Notes: generated by a model from the letters alone, not told the origin. DNA of 40,918 nucleotides from JAAGZL01 sp050297535 (GCA_050297535.1 JBNKSV010000019.1:1-40918); one strand, 5' to 3'. Numbered from the stretch's first letter, positions 9,507 through 18,236 are shown. Program-made: numbers and translations.

Positions 9507-9845
9507 GAGAGGGATAAGGGATAGAAGTTTATTTTCAGCGAATGCTGCCGATTGGCCGCAAGCAGAGCCAGTAGCCCAACCATCGCCTGCTTAATATGAC
9601 CTCTGATCCGCGTAATCGCTATTTCTCCATCCCTATTCTTCGTGTTTCGAATCCACTGCCCCATAATCTTTCAGTTTTTTACCGTTTTAATCCACACTAA
9701 CACCCTAAGACAACAGCCCTCCCTCCCCGGGCAGGAGATGGCTCAGGCGATATCGGGGACATAGTGGGAGATGAATGCCCCACAAAACCCTGTAAACGAT
9801 CGATACATTATACTGAAAACATTAAAACCATCATGGGAGACAATA
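9507..9845. other. intergenic stretch with direct repeat copy
   Basis: 339 bp between hemJ and the preferred acyltransferase start. It holds the left copy of the imperfect direct repeat (9518-9549) and a small GC-rich hairpin near 9716-9731. The frame of the next gene is open from 9771, but that ATG has GGGAG directly abutting it. No RNA gene is recognisable. Confidence 0.5.
9518..9549 (+). repeat. imperfect 32-bp direct repeat, left copy
   Basis: Matches 10426-10457 at 27 of 32 positions by eye. The shared 3' part is CAGCGAATGCTGCC. The two copies flank the acyltransferase gene and the right copy ends exactly at the stop codon of the convergent glycosyltransferase gene. Confidence 0.8.
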
Positions 9846-10418
9846 ATGGGGACCGTATTGAGCTGGACCGGGAGACTTTTGTATGCAGCCATGGGATGGC
9901 GGTTTGAACCCATTCCTGACTATGTGACAAAGAAACATGTGATCATCGGTTTTCCCCATACCAGCAATATGGACACAGTCAGGGCTTTTACCGGGTTTAA
10001 AATCGTCAAACGGACCGGTCATGTGATGATAAAGAAAGAGTGGTTCAAAGGCCCCATGGCCTTCTTTCTCAAAATGCTGGGTGGAATTCCAGTGGATCGT
10101 GGCGCGGCCTCCGGCGTTGTTGGCCAGATGGTGGATGTGTTTAAAGATAGGGATGAGTTTCTTCTTGCCATCGTTCCAGAAGGTACCCGTAAGGGCGTGA
10201 GCTCCATCAAAACTGGTTTTTGGCATATAGCCAAAGCCGCCGATGTGTCCATTATCTGCTGGTATTTGGACAACGACCACAAAGTGACCCGCTGGCTGGG
10301 TGAGGTGGTTCCCACTGACGACAAAGTCGGTGACCTGCTCAAGATTCAGGATATTTACCGCCGCGCAGGCTACAGTTTTCCTCTTGATGTGGATGCCATA
10401 CCCAAGACATGTTCGTGA
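9846..10418 (+). CDS. small 1-acylglycerol-phosphate acyltransferase-like protein
   Basis: Predicted PlsC-family (LPLAT) acyltransferase, a membrane-associated enzyme that moves an acyl chain to a lysophospholipid or related glycerol phosphate. The HX4D catalytic motif is HTSNMD, the glycerophosphate-binding motif PEGTR, and a Gly-Gly-Ile-Pro segment (MLGGIPVDRG) lies between. The frame opens at 9771 (215 residues), but GGGAGA sits 6 bases before the ATG at 9846, giving 190 residues starting MGTVLSWTGRLLYAAMGW. It is short for PlsC and lacks long membrane segments, so its acceptor is unknown. The gene stands alone between two direct repeats, which hints at recent insertion or local recombination. 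Confidence 0.85.
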   Translation: MGTVLSWTGRLLYAAMGWRFEPIPDYVTKKHVIIGFPHTSNMDTVRAFTGFKIVKRTGHVMIKKEWFKGPMAFFLKMLGGIPVDRGAASGVVGQMVDVFKDRDEFLLAIVPEGTRKGVSSIKTGFWHIAKAADVSIICWYLDNDHKVTRWLGEVVPTDDKVGDLLKIQDIYRRAGYSFPLDVDAIPKTCS

Positions 10419-10425
10419 ACAATGA

Positions 10426-10457
10426 GGGATAGGAATTTGCTTGCAGCGAATGCTGCC
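10426..10457 (+). repeat. imperfect 32-bp direct repeat, right copy
   Basis: Right partner of 9518-9549, beginning GGGATAGG and ending CAGCGAATGCTGCC. It starts 8 bp after the acyltransferase stop and ends next to the stop codon of the gene on the other strand. Confidence 0.8.
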
Positions 10458-11519
10458 TCAAACATTTTTAAGATCCAGATCGCTACCGGCCTGGGACAGA
10501 GCTGTTGCCCCCCCCTTGCTAGTGACAACGACCTCGTTCACCAACTCAGGACGAGAGGATATATTTGCCGCCCGCTGCACATCGGCCACATCAAACCCGC
10601 GCACCGACTCGATCACATAGATAGGACGCCCCTTCACCTCATCATGGATACGGGCTATATATTCGCCTACGACCCCAATGAAGATGAGCTGCACCCCACC
10701 AAGGAAAAGTAACACCGCCATCATAGAAGGATACCCCCGGACCGGGTCTCCAAAAATCATAGTCCTTACCACCAAAAAACCAGCGTAGAGAAAACTTACT
10801 ACGGCCGTCAACAATCCCAGGTAGGAGGCTAGCTTCAGGGGCACTGCACTGAACGATACGATCCCCTCCAGGGCATAGTTCCACAAACGCCAATAGTTCC
10901 ACTTGGTTACCCCGCCGCTACGAGGACTGCGTTCAAAATAGATGGTGGTCATTGGCATCCCCACCCAAGCGGAAAGCCCCTTCATAAAGCGATGACTCTC
11001 GCGCATTGACCGCAGCTGATCGCAGACCCGGCGTGACAACAGACGAAAATCACCCGCATCACTGGGGATATCAAAATTGGATAGTGAATTGAAGATCCGA
11101 TAGAACATCCTGGCCGTGGTACGCTTAACCAGAGAATCACTTCTGCGCGAGGAGCGCACGGCATTGACGATATCAAAGCCCTGTTGCCATTGCTCCAGCA
11201 GGCGCGGAATCAACTCCGGCGGATCCTGTAGATCCACATCAATGGGTATAACCGCATCGCCACTGGCAAAATCCAAACCAGCCACCAGCGCCCGCTCCTT
11301 GCCAAAGTTGCGCGAGAGGTTGATTACCTTGATACGCGCATCCTGCCCATGCCATTGCCACAGCATATCCAGGGTGCGATCCTTGCTGCCATCGTTGACA
11401 CAGATCACCTCCCACTCCATATACAACCCCTCCAGCACAGGCCGCACCCGCGCAAAGAAGTTATCTATGACATCGACCTCGTTATACATGGGGACCAACA
11501 GAGAAAGCTTCTGAGTCAT
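10458..11519 (-). CDS. polyprenyl-phosphate glycosyltransferase, GtrB type
   Basis: Family 2 glycosyltransferase that typically loads a sugar onto undecaprenyl phosphate on the cytoplasmic face for later export and transfer. The 353-residue product has the GT-A fold start LSLLVPMYNEVDVIDNF, the nucleotide-sugar segment VNDGSKDRT, and the DXD-type acidic motif DVDLQDP at residues 94-100. Two C-terminal membrane segments lie around residues 230-300 (LKLASYLGLLTAVVSFLYAGFLVV and MMAVLLFLGGVQLIFIGVVGEYIARI). It overlaps the gtrA-like gene by 4 bp (ATGA), implying translational coupling. The sugar and acceptor are unknown. Confidence 0.92.
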   Translation of the reverse strand: MTQKLSLLVPMYNEVDVIDNFFARVRPVLEGLYMEWEVICVNDGSKDRTLDMLWQWHGQDARIKVINLSRNFGKERALVAGLDFASGDAVIPIDVDLQDPPELIPRLLEQWQQGFDIVNAVRSSRRSDSLVKRTTARMFYRIFNSLSNFDIPSDAGDFRLLSRRVCDQLRSMRESHRFMKGLSAWVGMPMTTIYFERSPRSGGVTKWNYWRLWNYALEGIVSFSAVPLKLASYLGLLTAVVSFLYAGFLVVRTMIFGDPVRGYPSMMAVLLFLGGVQLIFIGVVGEYIARIHDEVKGRPIYVIESVRGFDVADVQRAANISSRPELVNEVVVTSKGGATALSQAGSDLDLKNV

Positions 11520-11896
11520 GTTTTTTCCGTATTAAAAACAAAAAGTCTGGAGCAAGCGTAGTTCCAGATCAGGGTTAGGCCAGCGGCGAGCAATTTAGCC
11601 AGTTCCAATGGCATGAACCTCCCCAACAACAGGATGGCCAGTGTCCCTATTACCAAACCACCCGCATTCAACGCCGCAAAGCGCACATATGCGATCAGCG
11701 ACACTGTGCTACCAGACCTGCGAAAGGTCCAGTGGTGATTCAAAAAATAACTATTGGTGACGGCCACCAGAAAGGCAATGACATTGCACAACAACGGGTC
11801 CAGACCGGTACCCCGATATAGCAACACAAAGATAACGAAATCGACGGCGGTGTTTACTATGCCAACCAGACCGAAGCGCAAGAATTCCAGATTCAA
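11516..11896 (-). CDS. GtrA-like membrane protein (putative flippase)
   Basis: A 126-residue protein with four membrane segments and the GtrA/DPMS signature: FLRFGLVGIVNTAVDFVIFVLL at the N-terminus, then FLVAVTNSYFLNHHWTFR, and a C-terminal IWNYACSRLFVF. GtrA family proteins are proposed to flip or hand over polyprenyl-linked sugars in O-antigen, teichoic acid or arabinogalactan modification. It is coupled to the GtrB-like gene by a 4-bp overlap. The preceding hydrolase-like lipoprotein gene ends only 2 bp from its start, so the three are very likely co-expressed. Confidence 0.93.
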   Translation of the reverse strand: MNLEFLRFGLVGIVNTAVDFVIFVLLYRGTGLDPLLCNVIAFLVAVTNSYFLNHHWTFRRSGSTVSLIAYVRFAALNAGGLVIGTLAILLLGRFMPLELAKLLAAGLTLIWNYACSRLFVFNTEKT

Positions 11897-11898
11897 AC

Positions 11899-13056
11899 TT
11901 AACTCGACCTACCTTGGGCAGCGATAACGACCTGTGGCTGCTCAGAACATTGCTTGGCATGTTCAGCATCAACCATCGGCGCCTGCGCCGTCTGCTCAGA
12001 AACCGGCTTCGGTGGCGCATAGCGTCTGCCTTCTGCCTTCGGCGTCTGCCAGCGCTTCTCCAGTGCGGCCACCGCCTCTGCTATCAAGGCGATCTGGGCA
12101 CAATGGTCATCCTTACCTTCACCCAGATAACCACGCATCAGAAAACCTCCGCTCTTGGCCTGTTCATAGCGAGACAGATAGGGACTATCCTTGGCCGATG
12201 AGTTCTGAACCCGAACACCCAGCTGATCGGTAAGGTAGTGCGCGGTCTCCGTGGTGGAGGCGTAACCTGGGGGAATTATGCTGGAATGGCTGACAAACAT
12301 ATATTTACTACCATTGGCGGCCCGCTCGGCAAAACTGACAAAAGGACTAAGCTGATCAACCTTCAGCCCCGACGGATTCTTTTCATCGTAGTTTGAATGC
12401 AGACCATCCAGCAGTACCACCGCATCCACATCCTTGCCGGCCCGTTGCCGCAGAATGGCGCGAATAGCACCATATCCGGCGCTCCAACCAGTGAGCCCAA
12501 GCCTGCGGATGTGGGCTGAGGGTTTGTCGGTGTACTCCGCAACGGAATGCTCGATCTCATCCAACAGGGATATAAACAGATTAGGGTCAGAAAATGGCCG
12601 ACCGTAGGCTCCAGACCCGGCACCCAAATCTATGCCGACCACAAAGATGCCGCGTTTTGTATCGGTGATCATCTTACGCACGGCATTGCCGCCATGAAAG
12701 TGGATGATTAAATCGAAACCGCTATCCGCAGTAAGCGATCCCTTCTTCGGCATGAGCATGCGTCCCAGCTTCAGATTCTTTACCCATGGATAGTAGCTAC
12801 CAAATCCAGTGTCAGCCATGTTACATGGGGTTTCGGCGTATCTGGTCGTAGGAGAATCTTCCGATTTGGCAATTTTGGATGGCGATCTGGAACGCTTGGC
12901 CTTGACCCTTGGTTTCTCATTCGCATACGACGCGGTTTCCTTCTCCACCTTGGGGCCGGTCGTTTTGGTGCATGCGCTCAAAACCAGCAAGGACAACAGC
13001 GTCAGGATAATATAGCGGGTTAACGGCACACGGCCACAGGCTTGAGAGTTATACAT
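11899..13056 (-). CDS. lipoprotein with alpha/beta-hydrolase-like fold
   Basis: I do not recognise a named family. The product (385 residues from the ATG at 13056; a GTG at 13065 would add three) has a basic start, a hydrophobic stretch and the lipobox LSAC with the lipidated cysteine at residue 29. A basic, low-complexity linker (RVKAKRSRSPSK) follows. The remainder looks like an alpha/beta hydrolase: strand plus HFHGG near residue 120 (oxyanion-like HG), a nucleophile elbow GWSAGYG near 195, VVLLDGLH, and a late histidine in KDDHCAQIALIAEAVAAL. GGAAGG is spaced 8 bases from the chosen ATG. It is predicted to act in the periplasm or outer membrane as an esterase or deacylase on an envelope glycan (inference). 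Confidence 0.75.
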   Translation of the reverse strand: MYNSQACGRVPLTRYIILTLLSLLVLSACTKTTGPKVEKETASYANEKPRVKAKRSRSPSKIAKSEDSPTTRYAETPCNMADTGFGSYYPWVKNLKLGRMLMPKKGSLTADSGFDLIIHFHGGNAVRKMITDTKRGIFVVGIDLGAGSGAYGRPFSDPNLFISLLDEIEHSVAEYTDKPSAHIRRLGLTGWSAGYGAIRAILRQRAGKDVDAVVLLDGLHSNYDEKNPSGLKVDQLSPFVSFAERAANGSKYMFVSHSSIIPPGYASTTETAHYLTDQLGVRVQNSSAKDSPYLSRYEQAKSGGFLMRGYLGEGKDDHCAQIALIAEAVAALEKRWQTPKAEGRRYAPPKPVSEQTAQAPMVDAEHAKQCSEQPQVVIAAQGRSS

Positions 13057-13169
13057 CTTGTTCACCTTCCATCTTCGACATGGGTCACATCAATGTAATA
13101 GGCAACAAATATACCACAGAATATATGAGTGTACTATGGTTTCGAGATTTATACGATATTGCTTTGATT

Positions 13170-14252
13170 TTACTCAATATTCTTGCAACAACGAAATCCC
13201 TCCTGATAGAACGAGTGCGCAGTATCGTGTTTAATCTCCTTTTTATGTTCATAAGGTTGCCGCACCCGGCAATCATCCGGATATCTGGGAGCACCACCGC
13301 GACTCTTTATATTGGAACGATCGACAAAGAAAGAGCCCTTTCTCTCGGTAAACCCGGTGATATTACCTTTAGCGATGTTTCCCTTGTGGCTGGGAAGATT
13401 TACCACCTCGGCCACATTGCCGTGCATGTCATACACATCCAGACTGCTTTTACAGCGGTATTTATAGCCTGCGGGCCAGGTGTTGGTGCCACAAGTGCGA
13501 TAGGCCGACTTGCTGGGGGCACAACCATTGGAGAGACCAGCAATAGATCCTGCCTGTATGTTGGCTTTGGCCTGGGACAGCACATCCGGATCGTCTGGGC
13601 TATAGACCCCGCACAGCACGCGGGAATCGGTTCGATCCGCAAACTCCGGCTGGGACTGAAAGGCCCATACCCGTTCCCGGTTGGCATTGATCGTATTTCT
13701 CCTGGCATTTTCATTGGCTATATCAAACCTGTAGGAGGTGATCGGCTCAATTTCACCGGCACAACCACCTTCCCACTCATGGGCGTTACACAGCCGTTTG
13801 CCCATGCTCCTACAGATCTGCTGCGCGGTATTGGACGGCACCCACACCAGGGGGTATTCACATGGGATGTCGGGAAATTCGAACTGATCAATACACACGC
13901 TTGCCTTGCCGTCCGCATCGAGGATAGGCGCCATCCATTTAGCACCGCATATCCTTTCATATTCTTTATTAGGCTGAATGATGCCGCTCTTGAGGATCTT
14001 GCTGCGACACTGCGCGCGCGTGACCGGATGATAAGAGTTGTTCGGGCCCCGGAACGCCGCCGCGTCCTCGGTGCCGATATTTCTGGTCAGCCCATGGCCC
14101 TTAGTTAGGAGATTACGCAACCTTACGGCCTGATCCCCTTGCATCCCATGTTCCTTAATCACCTTATTCGCGAACTCCTGGCTTTCTGCGCCAGAGGCTA
14201 TACCCGTAACAGCCAAGAACATTATAAACACCAACAGTCTGTGGATTCTCAT
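13170..14252 (-). CDS. secreted FGE/SUMF1-fold protein
   Basis: A 360-residue protein with a cleavable signal peptide (MRIHRLLVFIMFLAVTGIASGA) and a C-terminal formylglycine-generating-enzyme-like domain. That domain shows SVCIDQFEFPD, QQICRSMGKRLCNAHEWEGGCAG, VYDMHGNVAEVV, SRGGAPRY and the closing GFRCC, all family landmarks. Catalytic FGEs use a CxxxxC copper pair near the C-terminus; here only HSFYQEGFRCC is present, so sulfatase activation is doubtful and no sulfatase is nearby. Eleven or more cysteines suggest disulfides in the periplasm. CTAAGGAG precedes the ATG. It may bind or modify a glycan alongside its neighbours. Confidence 0.85.
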   Translation of the reverse strand: MRIHRLLVFIMFLAVTGIASGAESQEFANKVIKEHGMQGDQAVRLRNLLTKGHGLTRNIGTEDAAAFRGPNNSYHPVTRAQCRSKILKSGIIQPNKEYERICGAKWMAPILDADGKASVCIDQFEFPDIPCEYPLVWVPSNTAQQICRSMGKRLCNAHEWEGGCAGEIEPITSYRFDIANENARRNTINANRERVWAFQSQPEFADRTDSRVLCGVYSPDDPDVLSQAKANIQAGSIAGLSNGCAPSKSAYRTCGTNTWPAGYKYRCKSSLDVYDMHGNVAEVVNLPSHKGNIAKGNITGFTERKGSFFVDRSNIKSRGGAPRYPDDCRVRQPYEHKKEIKHDTAHSFYQEGFRCCKNIE

Positions 14253-14297
14253 GGTGACTCCTTAGATCCTTAACCTGGGCCTGCTCGCACCAGCTGA

Positions 14298-16016
14298 CTA
14301 TTTCTTCATGATATAGAAGAAATCCTTGTAGTCCGGCTTGATGAAATAGCGCGGAGATTTTTTATTACCGCCCATGTAGGCGTACATATCCGTCATCAGC
14401 AACTCTATATCCAACAGCTCTCCATCCTCACCTTTGGGAGTGAACAGACTGGCATAGGACTGACCTGGACTATTCATATCCAAATGTAAAGCAAAGTTGC
14501 ACCCATAGGCCTGAAACACCCTGGCCATACCGCTCGGCGTTGCACCGGAAAAATATGCGTAGACCAGATACTTATCCTGAGGTGTTTCAATGATACAGGC
14601 GCCTGCCCTAGACGCCCGGAGTTGTTTGTCCGCAGTTCCAGACCAGTTTCCAGCTACCCAACTCCTAACCAACTCCCCCGGAATGCCTTTGCCTGTCTCA
14701 TCCCTGTCGATCAACGGTACGCCATTCTGGCGCAGGTGCCTGACCAGATAGAGCATCTTGTTGTCTTGCTCTGTCCATTTCTTCAGAACAACGTTTCCAT
14801 CCCAATAGATTATTACCGTGGCTAACCCTTCACTTGGCGACACCAGCATCACGCCGTCTTGCATAAAGCCATAGTGATGCCCCTTGCTCGTCTTGGATAG
14901 CTCACCAGCCCGGAAGGCGCTGTGCCGATTCTGGAATCCGCCTGAGAAGGTGCCTATGGTCCTTGACCAGTAAAAAGGCGGCACATGGCCAAGGGGGATT
15001 AGCGGCTCGATGCTATTAAAACCGTCTGGTCCATAAGGGTTGTCTCTGGTGATATTTCTAGCCCTGGGTGACCATCCAACCCCCGGATGATCGGTGCCAT
15101 GCCCCCAACCCAGGGTATATTTACCCATGCTTACGGCCATTAGATAAACCAGCGCGTTGTTCTCCACTCCATCCAGTCCATTTGCCCGATCTCTGTAGGA
15201 AGACTGGATATCCCGCGCCACCATTCCTGGCATGATCATGCTGGCATAGGCCGACGGGAAATTTTTTAACGTATACCACTGTCCTGCCAGCAGCTGCTTC
15301 TCTGAGTCTACGGTTTCCAACCCCAAACTGCGCGCCGATATGGTTGTATTGTTATATCTCTCAGCGATATCCGCTCTGGGCAAGGCAGGGCTAGCAGTTA
15401 GCATCGTTGGCCGCGTACCTGTCGCCTCCTCTGTATGCTCTTGCACCAGATATTTATCTTTAAATATGGTGCCCTTTACCCCGCTTATGATCGACTCACC
15501 AGCATCACCGCCTAGCCAGCGCAAAACCTCTGCTCCCTTCTCCACCATGGATTGAAAACCATCCTGTTTGATCACAACGAACAGCAGGTTGTTACAAATC
15601 GGAAGATAGCTGAACTCAGCCCTTTTTCTCTGCAGAAACCTCGCTGTAATCTCGTTCTCAATATTACATCTATAAACGTTGTTCGCAGGACCGACCAATA
15701 ACTCCGGATAGTTAGGGTCAAGACGCAACTTGGTACCATTGCTGGCGGCAAGAATATTGTAGTTGCTCTCACGACCATCTTTGTTGGTCAGATTTAGCAG
15801 ATACCAACTATTGATATTGGAATTCAGATTGATCAATGACGCCCTGAGAAAAGGTCCTTCCAAATAAAGCGCCGCCATCTCTTTTTTGTATGGCTGCAAC
15901 CGGAACAACGCCTTATTATCAGTTGCATCCAGGTAAGACGCAGCCGCCTGCGACACCCAGAGCAAGAGCGCAGCAACAATAAGACAAATCCGTTTTATCT
16001 CTCTAACAGACCACAT
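14298..16016 (-). CDS. large secreted protein of unknown function
   Basis: No family recognised with confidence. The frame opens at 16070, but the ATG at 16016 gives a clean signal peptide (MWSVREIKRICLIVAALLLWVSQAAAS) and a 572-residue product with GGGGG just upstream. Two parts are visible. The central part is rich in Trp, Gly and Tyr (YTLGWGHGTDHPGVGW and PPFYWSRTIGTFSGGFQNRHSAF). The C-terminal part runs GACIIETPQDKYLVYAYFSGATPSGMARVFQAYGCNFALHLDMNS..., which faintly resembles the phosphodiester glycosidase (NAGPA/DUF2233) closing segment. That would fit a glycan-active enzyme but is unproven. It is the most upstream gene of the minus-strand envelope cluster. Confidence 0.75.
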   Translation of the reverse strand: MWSVREIKRICLIVAALLLWVSQAAASYLDATDNKALFRLQPYKKEMAALYLEGPFLRASLINLNSNINSWYLLNLTNKDGRESNYNILAASNGTKLRLDPNYPELLVGPANNVYRCNIENEITARFLQRKRAEFSYLPICNNLLFVVIKQDGFQSMVEKGAEVLRWLGGDAGESIISGVKGTIFKDKYLVQEHTEEATGTRPTMLTASPALPRADIAERYNNTTISARSLGLETVDSEKQLLAGQWYTLKNFPSAYASMIMPGMVARDIQSSYRDRANGLDGVENNALVYLMAVSMGKYTLGWGHGTDHPGVGWSPRARNITRDNPYGPDGFNSIEPLIPLGHVPPFYWSRTIGTFSGGFQNRHSAFRAGELSKTSKGHHYGFMQDGVMLVSPSEGLATVIIYWDGNVVLKKWTEQDNKMLYLVRHLRQNGVPLIDRDETGKGIPGELVRSWVAGNWSGTADKQLRASRAGACIIETPQDKYLVYAYFSGATPSGMARVFQAYGCNFALHLDMNSPGQSYASLFTPKGEDGELLDIELLMTDMYAYMGGNKKSPRYFIKPDYKDFFYIMKK

Positions 16017-16151
16017 AAGCCCCCGACACCAACAAGAATTTACGATAACCATGCTTAACCCGGCATCCACTCTTATAGTTGTTTGCCGGATGCAGTTGTT
16101 AATATTAGCAGCAAAACCATTTGCGATAACCAGTCCGCCCGTAACAGCAAT

Positions 16152-16182
16152 AAAAAACCCGCTCTAATTCACTAGCGGGTTT
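16152..16182 (-). terminator. rho-independent terminator of the IscA-like gene
   Basis: AAACCCGCT (16155-16163) pairs with AGCGGGTTT (16174-16182) across a 10-base loop. On the minus strand a run of six T follows the stem. It lies 22 bp after the stop of the IscA-like gene and separates it from the envelope cluster downstream. Confidence 0.88.
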
Positions 16183-16203
16183 GTATGCATTGCAATCGGC
16201 TAA

Positions 16204-16596
16204 TCAGGAGCAGCCACCACCCTGAGAAGATGATGACGAAGAAGAACAACCGCTACAACCACCTCCGGATGAGATCGGCTGCAGGTTATTGAATACGAAG
16301 CTGGGGGATCCGCCCTGATCGGCAAAGTCGATCTCAACACCACGGATATGCTGTAAGGTTTGCATGTCCACAATAATGCTAAACCCTTCACACTCAAGCA
16401 AACCGTCATTGTCGTTTATCTGATCGGTATAGGTCATACCAAAGCTCAAGCCACTGCAACCGCCTGGGGCTGCGTATACCCTAATACCCTTGATATCCTC
16501 TTGGACCTGCTGAACCAGCTCCGCCATCTTAGCCCTGGCTGGCGCTGTTAAGCTTATATCTTTCTCTGACAAACAGATGGCTGATGTTTCAGACAT
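16204..16596 (-). CDS. IscA/HesB-like protein with Cys/Ser-rich tail
   Basis: A-type Fe-S carrier fold of 130 residues. The first ligand cysteine is C47 in PGGCSGLSFG. The FADQGGSPSFVFNNLQ segment aligns with the usual FVIRNPNA block. The expected CGCGSSF end is replaced by a low-complexity tail with C114, C117 (GGGCSGC), seven serines and C129 (GGGCS). The fold is therefore clear but the cluster ligands are rearranged. It could be a specialised carrier or sensor. It follows the DUF5063-like gene by about 100 bp and ends in a strong terminator, so it is either monocistronic or the second gene of a pair. Confidence 0.88.
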   Translation of the reverse strand: MSETSAICLSEKDISLTAPARAKMAELVQQVQEDIKGIRVYAAPGGCSGLSFGMTYTDQINDNDGLLECEGFSIIVDMQTLQHIRGVEIDFADQGGSPSFVFNNLQPISSGGGCSGCSSSSSSSQGGGCS

Positions 16597-16695
16597 ATTA
16601 TTACTCCAATTAAATCTAGATTTAGCGCCACAAAATAACCATGCAGATTATTGAGCGACAAAATAACGAACAGCTATACAATCAATAGGGCCTTA

Positions 16696-17169
16696 TCAGG
16701 AAGATAGATGATCGCGTGTATCCAGTTCATACAGATGGCGCGACGCATCTACCAAGTGCTGTCCCCAATGCATCTTGAAGCTGCTTTTCCAATTATCCAG
16801 AGCCAAACCAGGCTCCTCATCAAGGATATTTAGACCAGATTTCAGATCACAATAGATATCGGTAAGGTCGTCGGCAAGACTGCCAGTCATAGACTGGCCA
16901 TCCAGGGCGACATCAAACTCCATCCAATAACTATCATTAACACCAAGCCGGTCTCGCAGGCGGGAATATATCTCGAACCTTTCGTCCAGGTCCGGACTTG
17001 CCAAACACAACGGCGTCACATCCTTACTCTTTATGGACCTGACAGCGGCATGCAACCGTGGCAATAGACAGGTCAACTGATGCAGCCAGGACGAATCCAG
17101 ATCATCAACATTTTCGATTAAATGGCAAAAGGCCTTTGCCGTTTCTATCATTTCGGTTTTTTCAGACAT
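16696..17169 (-). CDS. DUF5063-like protein
   Basis: A soluble, acidic, helical protein of 157 residues from the ATG at 17169 (GGAAG lies 5-9 bases before it; a frame opens at 17208). The beginning SEKTEMIETAKAFCHLIENVDD and the LLPRLHAAV...LPD-like DLDERFEIYSRLRDRLG region match the uncharacterised DUF5063 family as I remember it. The C-terminus YCDLKSGLNILD...WKSSFKMHWGQHLVDASRHLYELD is also typical. Function is unknown. It precedes the IscA-like gene on the same strand. Confidence 0.75.
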   Translation of the reverse strand: MSEKTEMIETAKAFCHLIENVDDLDSSWLHQLTCLLPRLHAAVRSIKSKDVTPLCLASPDLDERFEIYSRLRDRLGVNDSYWMEFDVALDGQSMTGSLADDLTDIYCDLKSGLNILDEEPGLALDNWKSSFKMHWGQHLVDASRHLYELDTRDHLSS

Positions 17170-17445
17170 CTCAACTTCCGCCAACTCGTTACCTGCCACA
17201 TATCCCAAGTGTAGCCAAAAAGCTTGAAACAGGGGGCGGGATTCTACCCTTTTAGCCCTGTCAATCTCAATTCAATTTACCCACAATATCTCTGCAAATA
17301 TCCGCACGCCATACCCAGCAAACAAATAGCTCTTTATAATCAGGATGTTATACAAAACAAAAAAAGGTATGATTAACGGTTTAGAATGGCCCGTATCGGC
17401 ACATATCCCTGATAAAAGCGTCTCTTCTGGATATTTATCGAAACA

Positions 17446-18234
17446 ATGAGCAGTCCGACACCACCAGTAATACTGTGTTTTTCTGGCCATGATCCGACCG
17501 GAGGGGCCGGGCTGCATGCGGATATTGAGGCCATTGCGGCCGCGGGATGCCATGCCGCCAGCGCCGTCACCTGTCTCACCGTCCAAGACACTCATAACGT
17601 ACGCCAGCTAATCCCGACAGACCCCAAACTCTTCCGGCAACAGGCAGAAGCGGTCCTGAACGACCTGCCGGTGGCGGCTATCAAGATCGGCCTGATTGGT
17701 GATGCCGGTATATGTGAAGAGATTGCCGCGCTGATTACAGAGCATCCACACATCCCGACAGTGCTGGACCCGATCCTGGCGGCAGGCGGAGGCAAGGAGC
17801 TGGCCGGTAAGGCGCTACTTGAGTCGATTCGCCGAGACCTGTTACCACGGATCGAACTGGCCACCCCGAACTCACTGGAGGCGCGCCGCATCTCCGGCAG
17901 AGAAGACCTGCGGGAGGCAGCGGCACAGATACTAGCCCTGGGCTGTAACAATGTCCTAATCACCGGGACCCACGAGAACGACGCCAAGGTAATCAACAGT
18001 CTCTACTGTGGATCAATGGAAGATGAGCATAGCCTGGAATGGCCACGACTCCCGCATAGCTACCACGGCTCCGGCTGCACCCTTGCCTCCGCCATCGCCG
18101 CCAGGATCGCCCTGGGTCAGTCCATGCCCCAGGCGGTAAGCGCAGCCCAGGAGTACACCTGGCGCGCCCTGGAACAGGCCAACAGATTCGGTAGCGGCCA
18201 GGCCCTACCTTACAGATTCCCCGAGCAAATCTAG
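17446..18234 (+). CDS. thiD: hydroxymethylpyrimidine/phosphomethylpyrimidine kinase
   Basis: Cytoplasmic thiamine-pathway kinase that phosphorylates HMP and HMP-P to HMP-PP. The 262-residue protein has the ribokinase-fold start ILCFSGHDPTGGAGLHADIEAI, the VTCLTVQDT segment, IKIGLIGD, DPILAAGG and the ATP/anion-hole motif HSYHGSGCTLASAIAA. It is the first gene of thiD-thiE-hemL: thiE begins 3 bp after its stop. I looked for a TPP riboswitch upstream and saw none. A -10-like TATAAT at 17335-17340 exists without a convincing -35. Confidence 0.96.
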   Translation: MSSPTPPVILCFSGHDPTGGAGLHADIEAIAAAGCHAASAVTCLTVQDTHNVRQLIPTDPKLFRQQAEAVLNDLPVAAIKIGLIGDAGICEEIAALITEHPHIPTVLDPILAAGGGKELAGKALLESIRRDLLPRIELATPNSLEARRISGREDLREAAAQILALGCNNVLITGTHENDAKVINSLYCGSMEDEHSLEWPRLPHSYHGSGCTLASAIAARIALGQSMPQAVSAAQEYTWRALEQANRFGSGQALPYRFPEQI

Positions 18235-18236
18235 CC

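Noticed and set aside
13080..14108. Long plus-strand frame of 342 codons
   Set aside because: It is the shadow of the FGE-fold gene on the minus strand, which has a signal peptide, a ribosome site and family motifs; the plus-strand translation has none.
17280..17445. TPP riboswitch upstream of thiD
   Set aside because: The conserved CTGAGA and the pyrophosphate-helix motif were not found in the leader.
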